Shown here piece by piece: positions 41,290 through 48,460 of a stretch of DNA of 64,000 nt; within the stretch, counting starts at the first letter, position 1; every line of letters starts with the position of its first letter. Made by a program: the position numbers and the translations under genes. The notes beneath the pieces were generated by a model that saw nothing but the letters and a program-made list of their open reading frames with translations, was not told the DNA's origin and searched no databases. Location of the stretch: positions 558,001 through 622,000 of the forward strand of contig CAVWLA010000003.1 in the NCBI GenBank assembly GCA_963755825.1, written 5' to 3'. Origin of the DNA: DATBQN01 sp963755825 (GTDB lineage Bacteria; Acidobacteriota; Thermoanaerobaculia; Multivoradales; UBA5704).

Positions 41290-41700
41290 ATGGCTTCCCC
41301 TTCTATCGATCACTCCGACCTCGCCACCCTGCGCGCCGCAGTTGATAATTCATATGCTGGGTTGGTAGCAGCGACGGCACGTAACATATTCGATACCGAT
41401 CCGACACTCGCGCGACGGTTACGTGAGTTGAGCGGTTTTACGCAAACGGATCTAGCCTCTATGTTAGGCATTACACAGCCTACAATTTCACAGGTAGAGA
41501 GCGGCACCTATGCGTTAGGTAGAGACTTGGCCGCGCGGTATATGACGGTAGTCGTTAACGCGGTTGATAGATCGAAGCTACCGGAGGATGTAGGCGAGGC
41601 ATTACGCGCGGCGTTTCCACCTAATGGTTACGCTATTGGTATGGCACGCGCCATGTTGAATCGATCGCGGCAGCAATCGAAAGGACCGCAATATGATTAG
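41290..41700 (+). CDS. XRE-family repressor-like regulator
   Basis: 136 residues from ATG 41290. The helix-turn-helix is clear: LARRLRELSGFTQTDLASMLGITQPTISQVESGTYALGRDLAARY (residues ~43-85), a textbook Cro/C1-type domain. The C-terminal part is short and lacks a LexA-like protease domain, so RecA-triggered cleavage is not expected. It probably represses element genes and itself through the palindrome overlapping its promoter. The next gene starts inside its last codons (8-bp overlap). Confidence 0.88.
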   Translation: MASPSIDHSDLATLRAAVDNSYAGLVAATARNIFDTDPTLARRLRELSGFTQTDLASMLGITQPTISQVESGTYALGRDLAARYMTVVVNAVDRSKLPEDVGEALRAAFPPNGYAIGMARAMLNRSRQQSKGPQYD

Positions 41701-42025
41701 CAGGAATAGTAGGTTAGCACTGCCGCCCATTACTCCCTATATGAGGCAGTTGGACTCGGCGAAGTATAACGATACTAGAGAGTATCTCACTCTAGATGAC
41801 GTGGCGGAACATGTAATTTCAGTTAGCAGAGCTACCCTAGAATGGTGGGTGTTCTCAGACGTGGATTCGTTCGCGAGTCAATGTGTAGTACGGAGAGGTA
41901 GGAGAGTCTTCGTACAGAGGTCGGCACTTATGAAGTGGATTGATGCCGGGCGCTCCGTTCACCCGCTGGCGGAAGCGGCGGTTGACCGTGTGAGAACGAA
42001 GAAAGTGGGGAGTTGTGGAGGTTAA
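41693..42025 (+). CDS. Excisionase-like helix-turn-helix protein
   Basis: 110 residues. REYLTLDDVAEHVISVSRATLEWWVFSD, then VVRRGRRVFVQRSALMKWIDAG, follows the HTH_17/excisionase pattern (LTxxEVAxxLxVSxxTVxxW...RxGRxxxIxxxALxxWI), though the winged part is longer than usual. It is translationally coupled to the repressor. A recombination-directionality role is likely from the position next to integrase and repressor, but it could equally be a second regulator. Confidence 0.65.
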   Translation: MISRNSRLALPPITPYMRQLDSAKYNDTREYLTLDDVAEHVISVSRATLEWWVFSDVDSFASQCVVRRGRRVFVQRSALMKWIDAGRSVHPLAEAAVDRVRTKKVGSCGG

Positions 42026-42092
42026 CGAAGAGGGGAGCGCCGGAATGCCGGCCGGCGCCCCCGGTAAGGAATCAGCGAAAGGAATTGTATCT

Positions 42093-42749
42093 ATGCCGAA
42101 TCTCAATGTCAAGCCTTTTCATTCGCGGCTGGCGCTCGCGCCTCTAGCGTTACCGCCGCGCACCGATAACCGACTATCTGTAAGGGTAATAACTGCACTT
42201 GAGGAGTGCGTATCACACTACGCGGGAACGAAAACCCTATCCGCTAAATCGTGCCCCGGATATGTAAAGCGCGCCCTCACTACTATCGGCCTGAACTGCA
42301 CTAGCCTACGGCACCGTCCCGGTAACAATATCGTCGCTTCATGCTGCCTATCTCTAGCTCTACCAGAGATCGCCGAGCGCGACGATATTCAAACCCTCAT
42401 CTCAATTCGCGAGGATTTCAACAGAGAATCATCCGGCCGAGACGGCCTAGTAAACTCACATATAGACGCCTATTTCAACTCCATAGAAAAAGAGATCGAG
42501 CCTAACGGCTCCGTAAAGAACTTCTATATCCCCGACGACACCTCACAACACCTATGCTCGCTCGCCTACAAACTCGGCAACCTATCGGCCTGCAAACTCG
42601 CAATCAAACTGATGGAATACGTCCTAGCAAATCAAGAGCACGTGAACGGCGACGATCGCGCCATGATGGAAGAGAGTGCGAATCGATTCTTTCGACTAAT
42701 CGATATTCGGGTCCGCGGCGGTCGCGCCCTGATTGAGGCGCTCGAATGA
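42093..42749 (+). CDS. Element protein of unknown function (218 residues)
   Basis: Starts at ATG 42093 after AAAGGAA; an upstream in-frame ATG at 42045 with GAGGGGAG is possible. An early basic part RLSVRVITALEECVSHYAGTKTLSAKSC is followed by a helical region (IAERDDIQTLISIREDFNRESSG, CSLAYKLGNLSACKLAIKLMEYVLANQEHV). No motif of a replication protein, nuclease or ATPase is visible. Codon use is AT-leaning like the repressor genes. It is the last gene before the repeat cluster at 42767-42831. Confidence 0.6.
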   Translation: MPNLNVKPFHSRLALAPLALPPRTDNRLSVRVITALEECVSHYAGTKTLSAKSCPGYVKRALTTIGLNCTSLRHRPGNNIVASCCLSLALPEIAERDDIQTLISIREDFNRESSGRDGLVNSHIDAYFNSIEKEIEPNGSVKNFYIPDDTSQHLCSLAYKLGNLSACKLAIKLMEYVLANQEHVNGDDRAMMEESANRFFRLIDIRVRGGRALIEALE

Positions 42750-42766
42750 GCGTGACTAGAGCGTAT

Positions 42767-42831
42767 GGTTTCGTTGGTTCCCTGGAAACCAAAGCATTTC
42801 ATAAAGTCTGTTGGTTTCCTTGGTTCCTAGG
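42767..42831 (+). repeat. Iteron-like repeat cluster
   Basis: Two 19-bp direct copies, GGTTTCGTTGGTTCCCTGG (42767-42785) and GGTTTCCTTGGTTCCTAGG (42813-42831), differ at three places. Between them GGAAACCAAA (42784-42793) repeats the core in reverse. The cluster is in the only intergenic gap of this gene block and sits in front of a possible promoter (TATAGAGGGTATAG). It could be an origin with iterons or an operator array. Confidence 0.6.
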
Positions 42832-42864
42832 ACACGGGACGAATGACTATAGAGGGTATAGACC

Positions 42865-43191
42865 ATGAGGCGCTCCCACCGCAGCACCCCACCCCCACCT
42901 GTCCGGCTTGCCCGGCCGGCGCCCGAGCCGAGCGATCCGTGGCTCCTCGTCGGCGGTATGGCAGGCCCGGAGTTCCACCGCCTTTTCCGCATCCTCCGCC
43001 AAGCCGCGCTGCCGCTCGCGCCTCACGAGCTACCGAGCGATGCAGACCACCAGGCGGCGCTCCGGCTCTACGCCGCGCTGCGCGACGAGCTGACACCCAT
43101 ACTCCGCCACCAGCGGCAGGCCGATCGCCGCAGCATGGCCTCGCTCCGGGCTCGCGGCTGCCTGATATTCGCGCCGCGAGGGAGCCGGTAG
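42865..43191 (+). CDS. Element protein of unknown function (108 residues), GC-rich
   Basis: ATG 42865 follows GAGGG. A Pro/Arg lead (PPPPVRLARPAPEPSDPW) precedes a helical part (FHRLFRILRQAALPLAPHEL, QAALRLYAALRDELTPILRHQRQ). No family is recognised. Its GC content is as high as the host, unlike its neighbours, so it may be a later arrival. An overlapping frame from 42843 encodes a Pro/Arg-rich product and is less likely. Confidence 0.45.
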   Translation: MRRSHRSTPPPPVRLARPAPEPSDPWLLVGGMAGPEFHRLFRILRQAALPLAPHELPSDADHQAALRLYAALRDELTPILRHQRQADRRSMASLRARGCLIFAPRGSR

Positions 43192-43194
43192 GCC

Positions 43195-43623
43195 ATGGCG
43201 CCAACTCCCTGCGCCGTCCTCCGGTCTGACGGCCGGTCCTGCGGCGCCCCGGCAGTGCCCGGTAGCGCCGGCTGTCACTGGCACCAGGACGCTGCCGTAG
43301 GCGTCAGGAACGCGACCGTGGCCGCTGCCAGAGCCGAACGCGAGGAGCGCAAGGCCCGCGCCCTGGTGGCGCTCCTGGTGGTACCACCAGCCCCGAGGAA
43401 GCGAGCGCCCCGGAAGCTAGGCAAATCAATACCAGTCAACACTCGCGCCGCGGTCCGCCCATCGCCCCCATCTCCACCATCTCCCCCGCGCCCATCGGCG
43501 CGTGACATCGCATATTCAGCCCTGGTCTCCAAGGTACGTGCCAATATCGAACGCAACCGCCAAACACCGCACCATGATTCAACCGGAATGCGCCCACACG
43601 AGGACTCCGAACCATGCTCCTAA
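43195..43623 (+). CDS. Cys/His-knuckle protein (HGG-like), first copy
   Basis: 142 residues. The N-terminus CAVLRSDGRSCGAPAVPGSAGCHWH has the spacing of the small zinc knuckle seen in many phage proteins (CxxxxxDGxxCxxxAxxGxxxCxxH), here with HWHQ in place of HGG. A charged helix (AAARAEREERKARALVALLVV) and a Pro-rich tail follow. A related and better conserved copy is encoded at 43868. The function is unknown; such proteins often sit near phage packaging genes. Confidence 0.55.
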   Translation: MAPTPCAVLRSDGRSCGAPAVPGSAGCHWHQDAAVGVRNATVAAARAEREERKARALVALLVVPPAPRKRAPRKLGKSIPVNTRAAVRPSPPSPPSPPRPSARDIAYSALVSKVRANIERNRQTPHHDSTGMRPHEDSEPCS

Positions 43624-43868
43624 ATTATCAAGTCTATTCCGACGTTCTAGACACCTACCCTTGTATCTACCGCCGGCTGCAATATGCCTCCGTCTGCAAA
43701 CTCTTCCTCCTATCTAACGACGGCCGATCCCCGTTAGATATCGAAGAGATCGCGGAGTTTCACCGCACCACTACGGCGGACGAACCGATCGATCCTTACT
43801 CCCTACTTGACGCTATCGAAATCGCCGCTGTAATCGACTCTGCCCTATTAGAAGCGGGTATTAACTGA
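43614..43868 (+). CDS. Element protein of unknown function (84 residues)
   Basis: An acidic helical protein: YSDVLDTYPCIYRRLQYASV, LDIEEIAEFHRTTTADEPID, LLDAIEIAAVIDSALLEAG. It overlaps the upstream gene by 10 bp, and its TGA shares a base with the ATG of the next gene (TGATG), a typical phage-style packed junction. No family is recognised. Confidence 0.55.
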   Translation: MLLNYQVYSDVLDTYPCIYRRLQYASVCKLFLLSNDGRSPLDIEEIAEFHRTTTADEPIDPYSLLDAIEIAAVIDSALLEAGIN

Positions 43869-44557
43869 TGGAACACCTAGAACCAACACCGGAAACACCG
43901 ACACCGGAACCGGACGCGCCGGACTCCCCGCCGGAGCCGGAAGCGTGGGTAATCTTGGATGAGCAACCGAACGGGTTTCATCTCGCGCACCTATCGAAGC
44001 GAGCACCTATGGACCCAGCCCGACGCTGTACCGCTCACCTATCGGACGGATCGGGGCGCCAGTGCGCTAAGGCGGCAATGAAGGGCGGCTTCGTATGCCG
44101 CAGTCACGGCGGAGCTAAGAAATCAACGATCGCGGCTGCCAAGGCTCGTTTAGAAAATTTACGCTTCCCAGCTATCGCAACTCTACGCGATATCATGTTA
44201 AAGGGTGTAGAGAACGGTAACTATCCTTCCGCCGTACGCGCTGCCATTGCCGTACTCGATCGCACCGGGTTTCACCCATCAGACGAGCCGTCTAACCTCC
44301 CTGCCGAGCCGCGCATGGACGACTATCTGCTAGGCGTCGACATTATCAACCTACTGACACTTGAAACGCGCCGGATGATCCTCCGCGACATGGAGGCTAC
44401 CGCGCGCCGACGTGGGTATCGGGAGCCTGTTATCGATATCCCTGTCTCTAAGATGCCGTTCGATCAACTCCCACGCGACCGTCAGGCCGCAATGCTCGGC
44501 CTATCTACCGCTCCCGACCAGACACAATCCGTGCCACCCAACTACGAATCCACCTAA
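43868..44557 (+). CDS. Cys/His-knuckle (CxxHGG) protein, second copy
   Basis: 229 residues. An acidic Pro-rich lead is followed by CTAHLSDGSGRQCAKAAMKG and GFVCRSHGGAKKS (residues ~57-90), the conserved C...C...CxxHGG knuckle widespread in phage genomes, often beside terminase genes. A helical part follows (ARLENLRFPAIATLRDIMLK, YPSAVRAAIAVLDRTGFHPS) that resembles the middle of terminase-small-subunit or HTH-linked phage proteins. DNA binding is therefore plausible but not shown. No large terminase follows, which is odd if this were a packaging protein. Confidence 0.65.
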   Translation: MEHLEPTPETPTPEPDAPDSPPEPEAWVILDEQPNGFHLAHLSKRAPMDPARRCTAHLSDGSGRQCAKAAMKGGFVCRSHGGAKKSTIAAAKARLENLRFPAIATLRDIMLKGVENGNYPSAVRAAIAVLDRTGFHPSDEPSNLPAEPRMDDYLLGVDIINLLTLETRRMILRDMEATARRRGYREPVIDIPVSKMPFDQLPRDRQAAMLGLSTAPDQTQSVPPNYEST

Positions 44558-44600
44558 CCGTACCGCTCATGTACCAAACCTCTCAACCTACCTATTGAAC

Positions 44601-44621
44601 TATCGGACTACACATCCGATA
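44601..44621. promoter_or_regulatory. Perfect inverted repeat before the next gene block
   Basis: TATCGGA (44601-44607), seven bases, TCCGATA (44615-44621). It exactly fills the spacer between TTGAAC (44595-44600) and GATACA (44618-44623), a possible promoter, and ends at the AGGAG of the gene at 44636. It could be an operator for the late block or a hairpin controlling translation; the two readings cannot be separated here. Confidence 0.45.
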
Positions 44622-44635
44622 CAGGAGAATCGACC

Positions 44636-45100
44636 ATGAAAACCGTATTTCGTACCGCTGGCCGCTCAACTGCCGTACGTACTGCCGCACCCACACCAGC
44701 CCGCCCGCTACCGTCCACCGCTCGCGCCGCTGCTGCTCTCGGTGCGGAACTTGCCGCCGCGTCACGCGCTCTCGGCTACCAGGTGCGCACGCCTGACGAG
44801 CTCGTCCGCGCCCTGGCAGGCACTGAGGCAGATCCGGCCTTCCGTGCCGCGGTTGCCACACAGGCCGGCCGGCTGGACGCGCGCAACGGGTACGCCGCCG
44901 GGCTCCGGGCGCTTGCAGAGGCCCGCGGCACGACGTACACAGCGCCGGCCACCCGGTCACTCACGGTCGACGACGTGTGGCCGCAGGACACCGAGCCGGC
45001 CCCGGTCAACCCGGCACCAAACGGCTGGGCGCTCGCCCTTGAAGCGCAAGGTAACGCCCGCGCCGCCGCTGCGTTCAACGACCGCACCACGACCCGATAA
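44636..45100 (+). CDS. Element protein of unknown function (154 residues)
   Basis: ATG 44636 follows AGGAG. A basic Thr/Ala/Pro-rich lead precedes helices (AAALGAELAAASRALGYQVR, DELVRALAGTEADPAFRAAVATQAGRLDAR). It ends with VDDVWPQDTEPAPVNPAPNGWALALE. GC content is higher than most of the element. There is no recognised family; a small scaffold-like or structural role is only a guess from its position before other structural-looking genes. Confidence 0.5.
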   Translation: MKTVFRTAGRSTAVRTAAPTPARPLPSTARAAAALGAELAAASRALGYQVRTPDELVRALAGTEADPAFRAAVATQAGRLDARNGYAAGLRALAEARGTTYTAPATRSLTVDDVWPQDTEPAPVNPAPNGWALALEAQGNARAAAAFNDRTTTR

Positions 45101-45145
45101 CCCGCTAAGCCACCTACTCACCTGTTCAACGGAGATACCTCGACC

Positions 45146-45952
45146 ATGACCACCGCAACCGCTGTAGAGCCCGCCGTCGCACCCACTGCCGCACCCGTTG
45201 CCGCACCCGTCGTCTACCCTATCGGCGCTACACCCGCCGAGGTGGCGGCGGCACCCGTCCTAGCTGATCGGATCATCGCCGGGCTGATGTTCGTTGCCCG
45301 CGATGCCGGAGATGAGCTATCGACTCTGCCAGATCCCGACATGGAGCCACGCCCCGCCGAACGCGACCGTCTAGAGCTACAGCGCCGGCAGCTCGCCGGA
45401 GTCTCCGGGCTCGTCTCGACTCACGCCAACGCGCTCCGGCGCGCTATGAGTGAGGTACGCAAGGCGCGCGCCGGTATCGGCCTTTGGAACCGTATAGCTC
45501 GGCGCGCGGTCGCTGCAATTAACGCTCTACCGATCCCACACGGCGAGCGCGGTAACCCAGCAATCCCCGAGGCACGTGCCAAACTTATCGCTGCTCTATG
45601 GTTCGGCGATGCGTTTACCGTTACCGATCGATCTGTCGGCCGTACCATGGGCGGAACCGTTTACGATGCAATCGTAGCGGAAGGCGGCGACCCAAACACT
45701 ATTAAGGTGCGCTCCTATTACGCTGGTACTACCACCGTTACCGTTGACCGCCAAGGTAACCGCCGGCGCACCCATGAAGATGGCACTCTCGACCGCGCCC
45801 GGAAGTCTCTCACGGAGGTTCTCACCAATCTTAATGTTCACTTTCCACAGATCTACGATGCCTATCCCGCCGAAACCGCTGCCAATTCCACCGTAGATCT
45901 CGCCGCTATCGCCGCTGACGAAACCGTACCTGTGCCGCCGTTCGATTCTTAA
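45146..45952 (+). CDS. Element protein of unknown function (268 residues)
   Basis: ATG 45146 after GGAG with the same CGACC-ATG leader as the gene before. The Ala/Pro/Val lead (to ~40) is followed by helices (LADRIIAGLMFVARDAGDEL, LQRRQLAGVSGLVSTHANALRRAMSEVRKARAG). A mixed part contains HGERGNPAIPEARAKLIAALW and VKVRSYYAGTTTVTVDRQGN-like strands. It is the largest unassigned protein of the block, so it deserves a structure prediction as a possible virion protein. No catalytic motif is visible. Confidence 0.55.
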   Translation: MTTATAVEPAVAPTAAPVAAPVVYPIGATPAEVAAAPVLADRIIAGLMFVARDAGDELSTLPDPDMEPRPAERDRLELQRRQLAGVSGLVSTHANALRRAMSEVRKARAGIGLWNRIARRAVAAINALPIPHGERGNPAIPEARAKLIAALWFGDAFTVTDRSVGRTMGGTVYDAIVAEGGDPNTIKVRSYYAGTTTVTVDRQGNRRRTHEDGTLDRARKSLTEVLTNLNVHFPQIYDAYPAETAANSTVDLAAIAADETVPVPPFDS

Positions 45953-45979
45953 CTCTCAATAACCGGAATCTCAACTCTA

Positions 45980-46342
45980 ATGCCCACAACCATTTCCAAG
46001 GATACGCTAGTCCCCCTCGGTGCGCTCCTATGCGTTACCGTGGTGCTCTGCGCTCAGGTGTTCTATCTCGGCCGTCAATCCCAACGTCTCGACTCGGCCG
46101 TCTACACCGTCCATAACGTAGACGTGCGCGAAGTCGCCGACCGTGAAACCCTAATCAAGCAACAGGGAGCAATCGACTCTATTCAACGCGACGGACTCCG
46201 ACAGGACCGGGAGCTCCGCCTGGTGCAGGACGAACTCGACAATCTGGGCGGAGTCGGAGCTTATTCTGCCGCTCCAACTACCCGCGCACGTTCCAACCGT
46301 TCCAACCGTTCCGCCCGTAACCGTAGCAATCCGGACCAATAA
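45980..46342 (+). CDS. Single-helix membrane protein with coiled coil
   Basis: 120 residues. One transmembrane helix at ~11-32 (VPLGALLCVTVVLCAQVFYLG) is followed by a coiled coil (QSQRLDSAVYTVHNVDVREV, ETLIKQQGAIDSIQRDGLRQ, RELRLVQDELDNLGG) and a Ser/Asn/Arg tail with repeated RSNRSNRSARNRSN. The layout is that of phage spanin/holin-associated or membrane-tethered tail accessory proteins. It could help lysis, but no endolysin is recognised nearby. Confidence 0.55.
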   Translation: MPTTISKDTLVPLGALLCVTVVLCAQVFYLGRQSQRLDSAVYTVHNVDVREVADRETLIKQQGAIDSIQRDGLRQDRELRLVQDELDNLGGVGAYSAAPTTRARSNRSNRSARNRSNPDQ

Positions 46343-46378
46343 CAATAACAATTAACCGTAACAATAGGAGTTACCGCC

Positions 46379-46588
46379 ATGGCCTGCGAAGACATTCCCG
46401 ACCCAATCGCCCGCGCCCGGTGCATTATCATTCGAGACAGCGGTCAATCCATCCGTCATCAAATTACATCGCCGGATCTACTCGCGCGATTCGATGCTCT
46501 ACTAATCGAGATCGCTAAGGACACTCCACCTGCCGCCGGCCGTGTCAACCCTCCCGGCTCCGCCCCCTACGGTAGTCGCCCAGCATGA
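46379..46588 (+). CDS. Small element protein (69 residues)
   Basis: ATG 46379 follows AGGAG. The sequence begins MACEDIPDPIARARCIIIRD and ends in a flexible Pro/Gly stretch. It has two cysteines in the first 15 residues. The stop overlaps the next ATG (ATGA), so it is coupled to the adhesin-like gene and could be an accessory or chaperone for it. Confidence 0.5.
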   Translation: MACEDIPDPIARARCIIIRDSGQSIRHQITSPDLLARFDALLIEIAKDTPPAAGRVNPPGSAPYGSRPA

Positions 46589-47379
46589 CCACCATTCTAA
46601 CCCCCCCGCTTACCGCCGGAGTTACCACCACCACCGGCAGCGGAAATTTCGTCATCTCCGCTCCGTTACCAGTACCTGGTGGTGGCGTAGCCAACTACCG
46701 CCTATTCTCCGGCCTTCCGAACGGTTCAACCGTTCACGTTCTCCGCTCCGACGCGGGAGGCGTCAACTACGAATCAGAACTATGCACCGTCTCTATTACC
46801 AGCGGCGTAGCAACTCTAATGCCGGTAACGCGCATCGATACATCCGCCGGCGGAGCAACCCCGGTAACTTGGGCTGGCACTCAAAACGTCTGGTCAATTA
46901 ACGGAAGTTTCCAACCGGCGAACGGAGGTCTGGAGTTCCAACCCTACGCGGCGGCATACCGTACCTCGCTCGGCCTAGACTCCGCAGCTGTATTACCCGC
47001 GTACAAATTCGGTTACATCCCTACCGGCGGAGGAACCGATGGTGCATGGACCGGCGGCGGAACTGGCAAAGTCGTCCGGTTATCGTCATCGAACACGTTT
47101 ACTAACGCGTCTAATACCGATACGGAGGTCCAACTAACGTTAATCTCATATCTCAACGGGTCGGCTTACTTCACTGGAGCGGGGTTAATAACGGGATTAT
47201 CCGGTCTAACTACCGGAGCCGTATATTTCCTCGGTACCGCCGGAGCAATGCTCTCATGGACCGGCGGGGCATTACCAGTTACCGTTACTCCCGGCGGCAC
47301 CACCAAACTCATCCGGCTCGGTGTCGCCCCGTCCACTACCTCACTCTTCTGGCAACCCCAATTCATCGCGAAGGGTTGA
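46585..47379 (+). CDS. Phage tail-fibre-like beta-rich protein
   Basis: 264 residues, rich in Gly, Thr and Ser. The N-terminal part (GSGNFVISAPLPVPGGGVAN, STVHVLRSDAGGVNYESELC, ATLMPVTRIDTSAGGATPV) resembles the short domain that precedes phage fibres. The C-terminal part (SGLTTGAVYFLGTAGAMLSW, TKLIRLGVAPSTTSLFWQP) matches the GLTxGxxYYLS...IRxVGxAxSxTxL pattern of phage fibre/adhesin ends. It should be exposed on a particle or surface and bind a receptor. This is the strongest sign that the element makes or decorates a virion. Confidence 0.65.
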   Translation: MTTILTPPLTAGVTTTTGSGNFVISAPLPVPGGGVANYRLFSGLPNGSTVHVLRSDAGGVNYESELCTVSITSGVATLMPVTRIDTSAGGATPVTWAGTQNVWSINGSFQPANGGLEFQPYAAAYRTSLGLDSAAVLPAYKFGYIPTGGGTDGAWTGGGTGKVVRLSSSNTFTNASNTDTEVQLTLISYLNGSAYFTGAGLITGLSGLTTGAVYFLGTAGAMLSWTGGALPVTVTPGGTTKLIRLGVAPSTTSLFWQPQFIAKG

Positions 47380-47388
47380 GCGCTCAAC

Positions 47389-48015
47389 ATGGCAACTGCA
47401 TACCCTAACGCTGATCTAATCAACACGGAGCCGTGGACGGATCAATCTGGCGGCACATTCGCAATCTACTCCAGTATCGACGAACCAACGCCCAATTTCA
47501 CCGACTATATAAAGGTATCTAATTTCCCCTTCGGAACACTCGCCAACCGTCCCGTTACCATCGGTCTCTCAACCCCCTCCACCCTCGGCACCGGCGATAG
47601 TTACTACATGTCGTGTTGGGCCGATGCGGCATACTCAACCGGCGGAGCCCGTATCGTAACGTGGGAGCTATTACAGGGCACTACCACTTTGGAATCCCTG
47701 GCTCTCAACGTCGTTAATACATCCATCATCAATTTCACCCGTCTAGTCTCCGCCACCGTTACCGATCCTACACAACTCCGGTACCGTTGGACGTTCCAAT
47801 CCGACAACACCATATGGACCGCTCATGTGTATCAAGCTCAACTCTCAGTGATCTACAACCATCTCGACATAGGATCGCCCGCGAAATTAGTATCGGCCGG
47901 CTCAGGAAGCTATCTATCGCTTCAACCGAATTCGGCTGTCCCGTCCGTCGTCCTCGGGCTTGAGGATGGCACTGGTCTCGTGTGCGACGGCGTAGCGCCG
48001 CGACTACACGGCTGA
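47389..48015 (+). CDS. Jelly-roll adhesin-like protein
   Basis: 208 residues of predicted beta sheet. YPNADLINTEPWTDQSGGTF, then YIKVSNFPFGTLANRPVTIG, WADAAYSTGGARIVTWELLQ, a strand ending SLALNVVNTSIINFT, then LRYRWTFQSDN. This alternation is typical of carbohydrate-binding beta sandwiches that phages carry on tails. It lies 9 bp after the fibre-like gene and ends the rightward block before the nested terminator. No Cys ladder or signal peptide is present, so export by itself is unlikely. Confidence 0.6.
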   Translation: MATAYPNADLINTEPWTDQSGGTFAIYSSIDEPTPNFTDYIKVSNFPFGTLANRPVTIGLSTPSTLGTGDSYYMSCWADAAYSTGGARIVTWELLQGTTTLESLALNVVNTSIINFTRLVSATVTDPTQLRYRWTFQSDNTIWTAHVYQAQLSVIYNHLDIGSPAKLVSAGSGSYLSLQPNSAVPSVVLGLEDGTGLVCDGVAPRLHG

Positions 48016-48078
48016 TGTAGACAGGGAAGTAACTAGACAGGTAGGTAGGTAGGAACGTCGCACGTTTATTACGTACGA

Positions 48079-48149
48079 CCGCGCCCCGCCGGCATGAAGC
48101 CCTAGAACGTTCTAGGGTGCCGGCACCTCCGGGGCGCGGCCGATTTTTT
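48079..48149 (+). terminator. Strong terminator with three nested inverted repeats
   Basis: The outer stem is CCGCGCCCCG/CGGGGCGCGG, the middle stem GCCGGCA/TGCCGGC, and the inner perfect palindrome CCCTAGAACGTTCTAGGG (48100-48117). TTTTTT follows at 48144-48149. It ends the rightward block exactly where the leftward genes stop (48152). The inner palindrome is longer than needed for termination and may also be a protein site. Confidence 0.75.
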
Positions 48150-48151
48150 CC

Positions 48152-48460
48152 CTACGTCTCGCCCGGCCCGCCGTCGCCGTCCTCGCCCGGCGCTTCCGGC
48201 TCTACCGCTTCCGGTGCTGGTGCCGGTGCTGGCGCTGCTGCTGCTGCTACCGCTCTCGCTCTCGCTCCCGCCGCTTCAAGCTGCAGGCGGAACTTTTGCG
48301 CCGCCCGGAGCGCTATCTCCCTGCGGCGCGGCAACTCTTCCAGCACCCGCTTCCTGTTGGCCTCCACCTGCGGCCACAGCCTCCCCACTGCCGCTGTGAC
48401 CTCGGCCCGCGTCCTCGCCATCCTCTCCTCAAGCTCCCGCCGCTCCTGCTCTGTCATCAT
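48152..48460 (-). CDS. Coiled-coil protein with acidic tail
   Basis: 102 residues. Charged heptads (EQERRELEERMARTRAEVTA, WPQVEANRKRVLEELPRRRE) lead into an Ala/Pro stretch and a final acidic tail (EAVEPEAPGEDGDGG). No family is recognised. The ATG overlaps the stop of the upstream gene (ATGA). It is GC-rich compared with the fibre genes. A DNA-mimic or scaffold role is conceivable from the charge pattern only. Confidence 0.5.
   Translation of the reverse strand: MMTEQERRELEERMARTRAEVTAAVGRLWPQVEANRKRVLEELPRRREIALRAAQKFRLQLEAAGARARAVAAAAAPAPAPAPEAVEPEAPGEDGDGGPGET

Noticed and set aside
42865..43284. Minus-strand genes overlapping the 108- and 142-residue element proteins
   Set aside because: Antisense frames are Arg/Gly-rich and lack ribosome-binding sites. 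The plus-strand genes have start signals and fit the packed order of the block.
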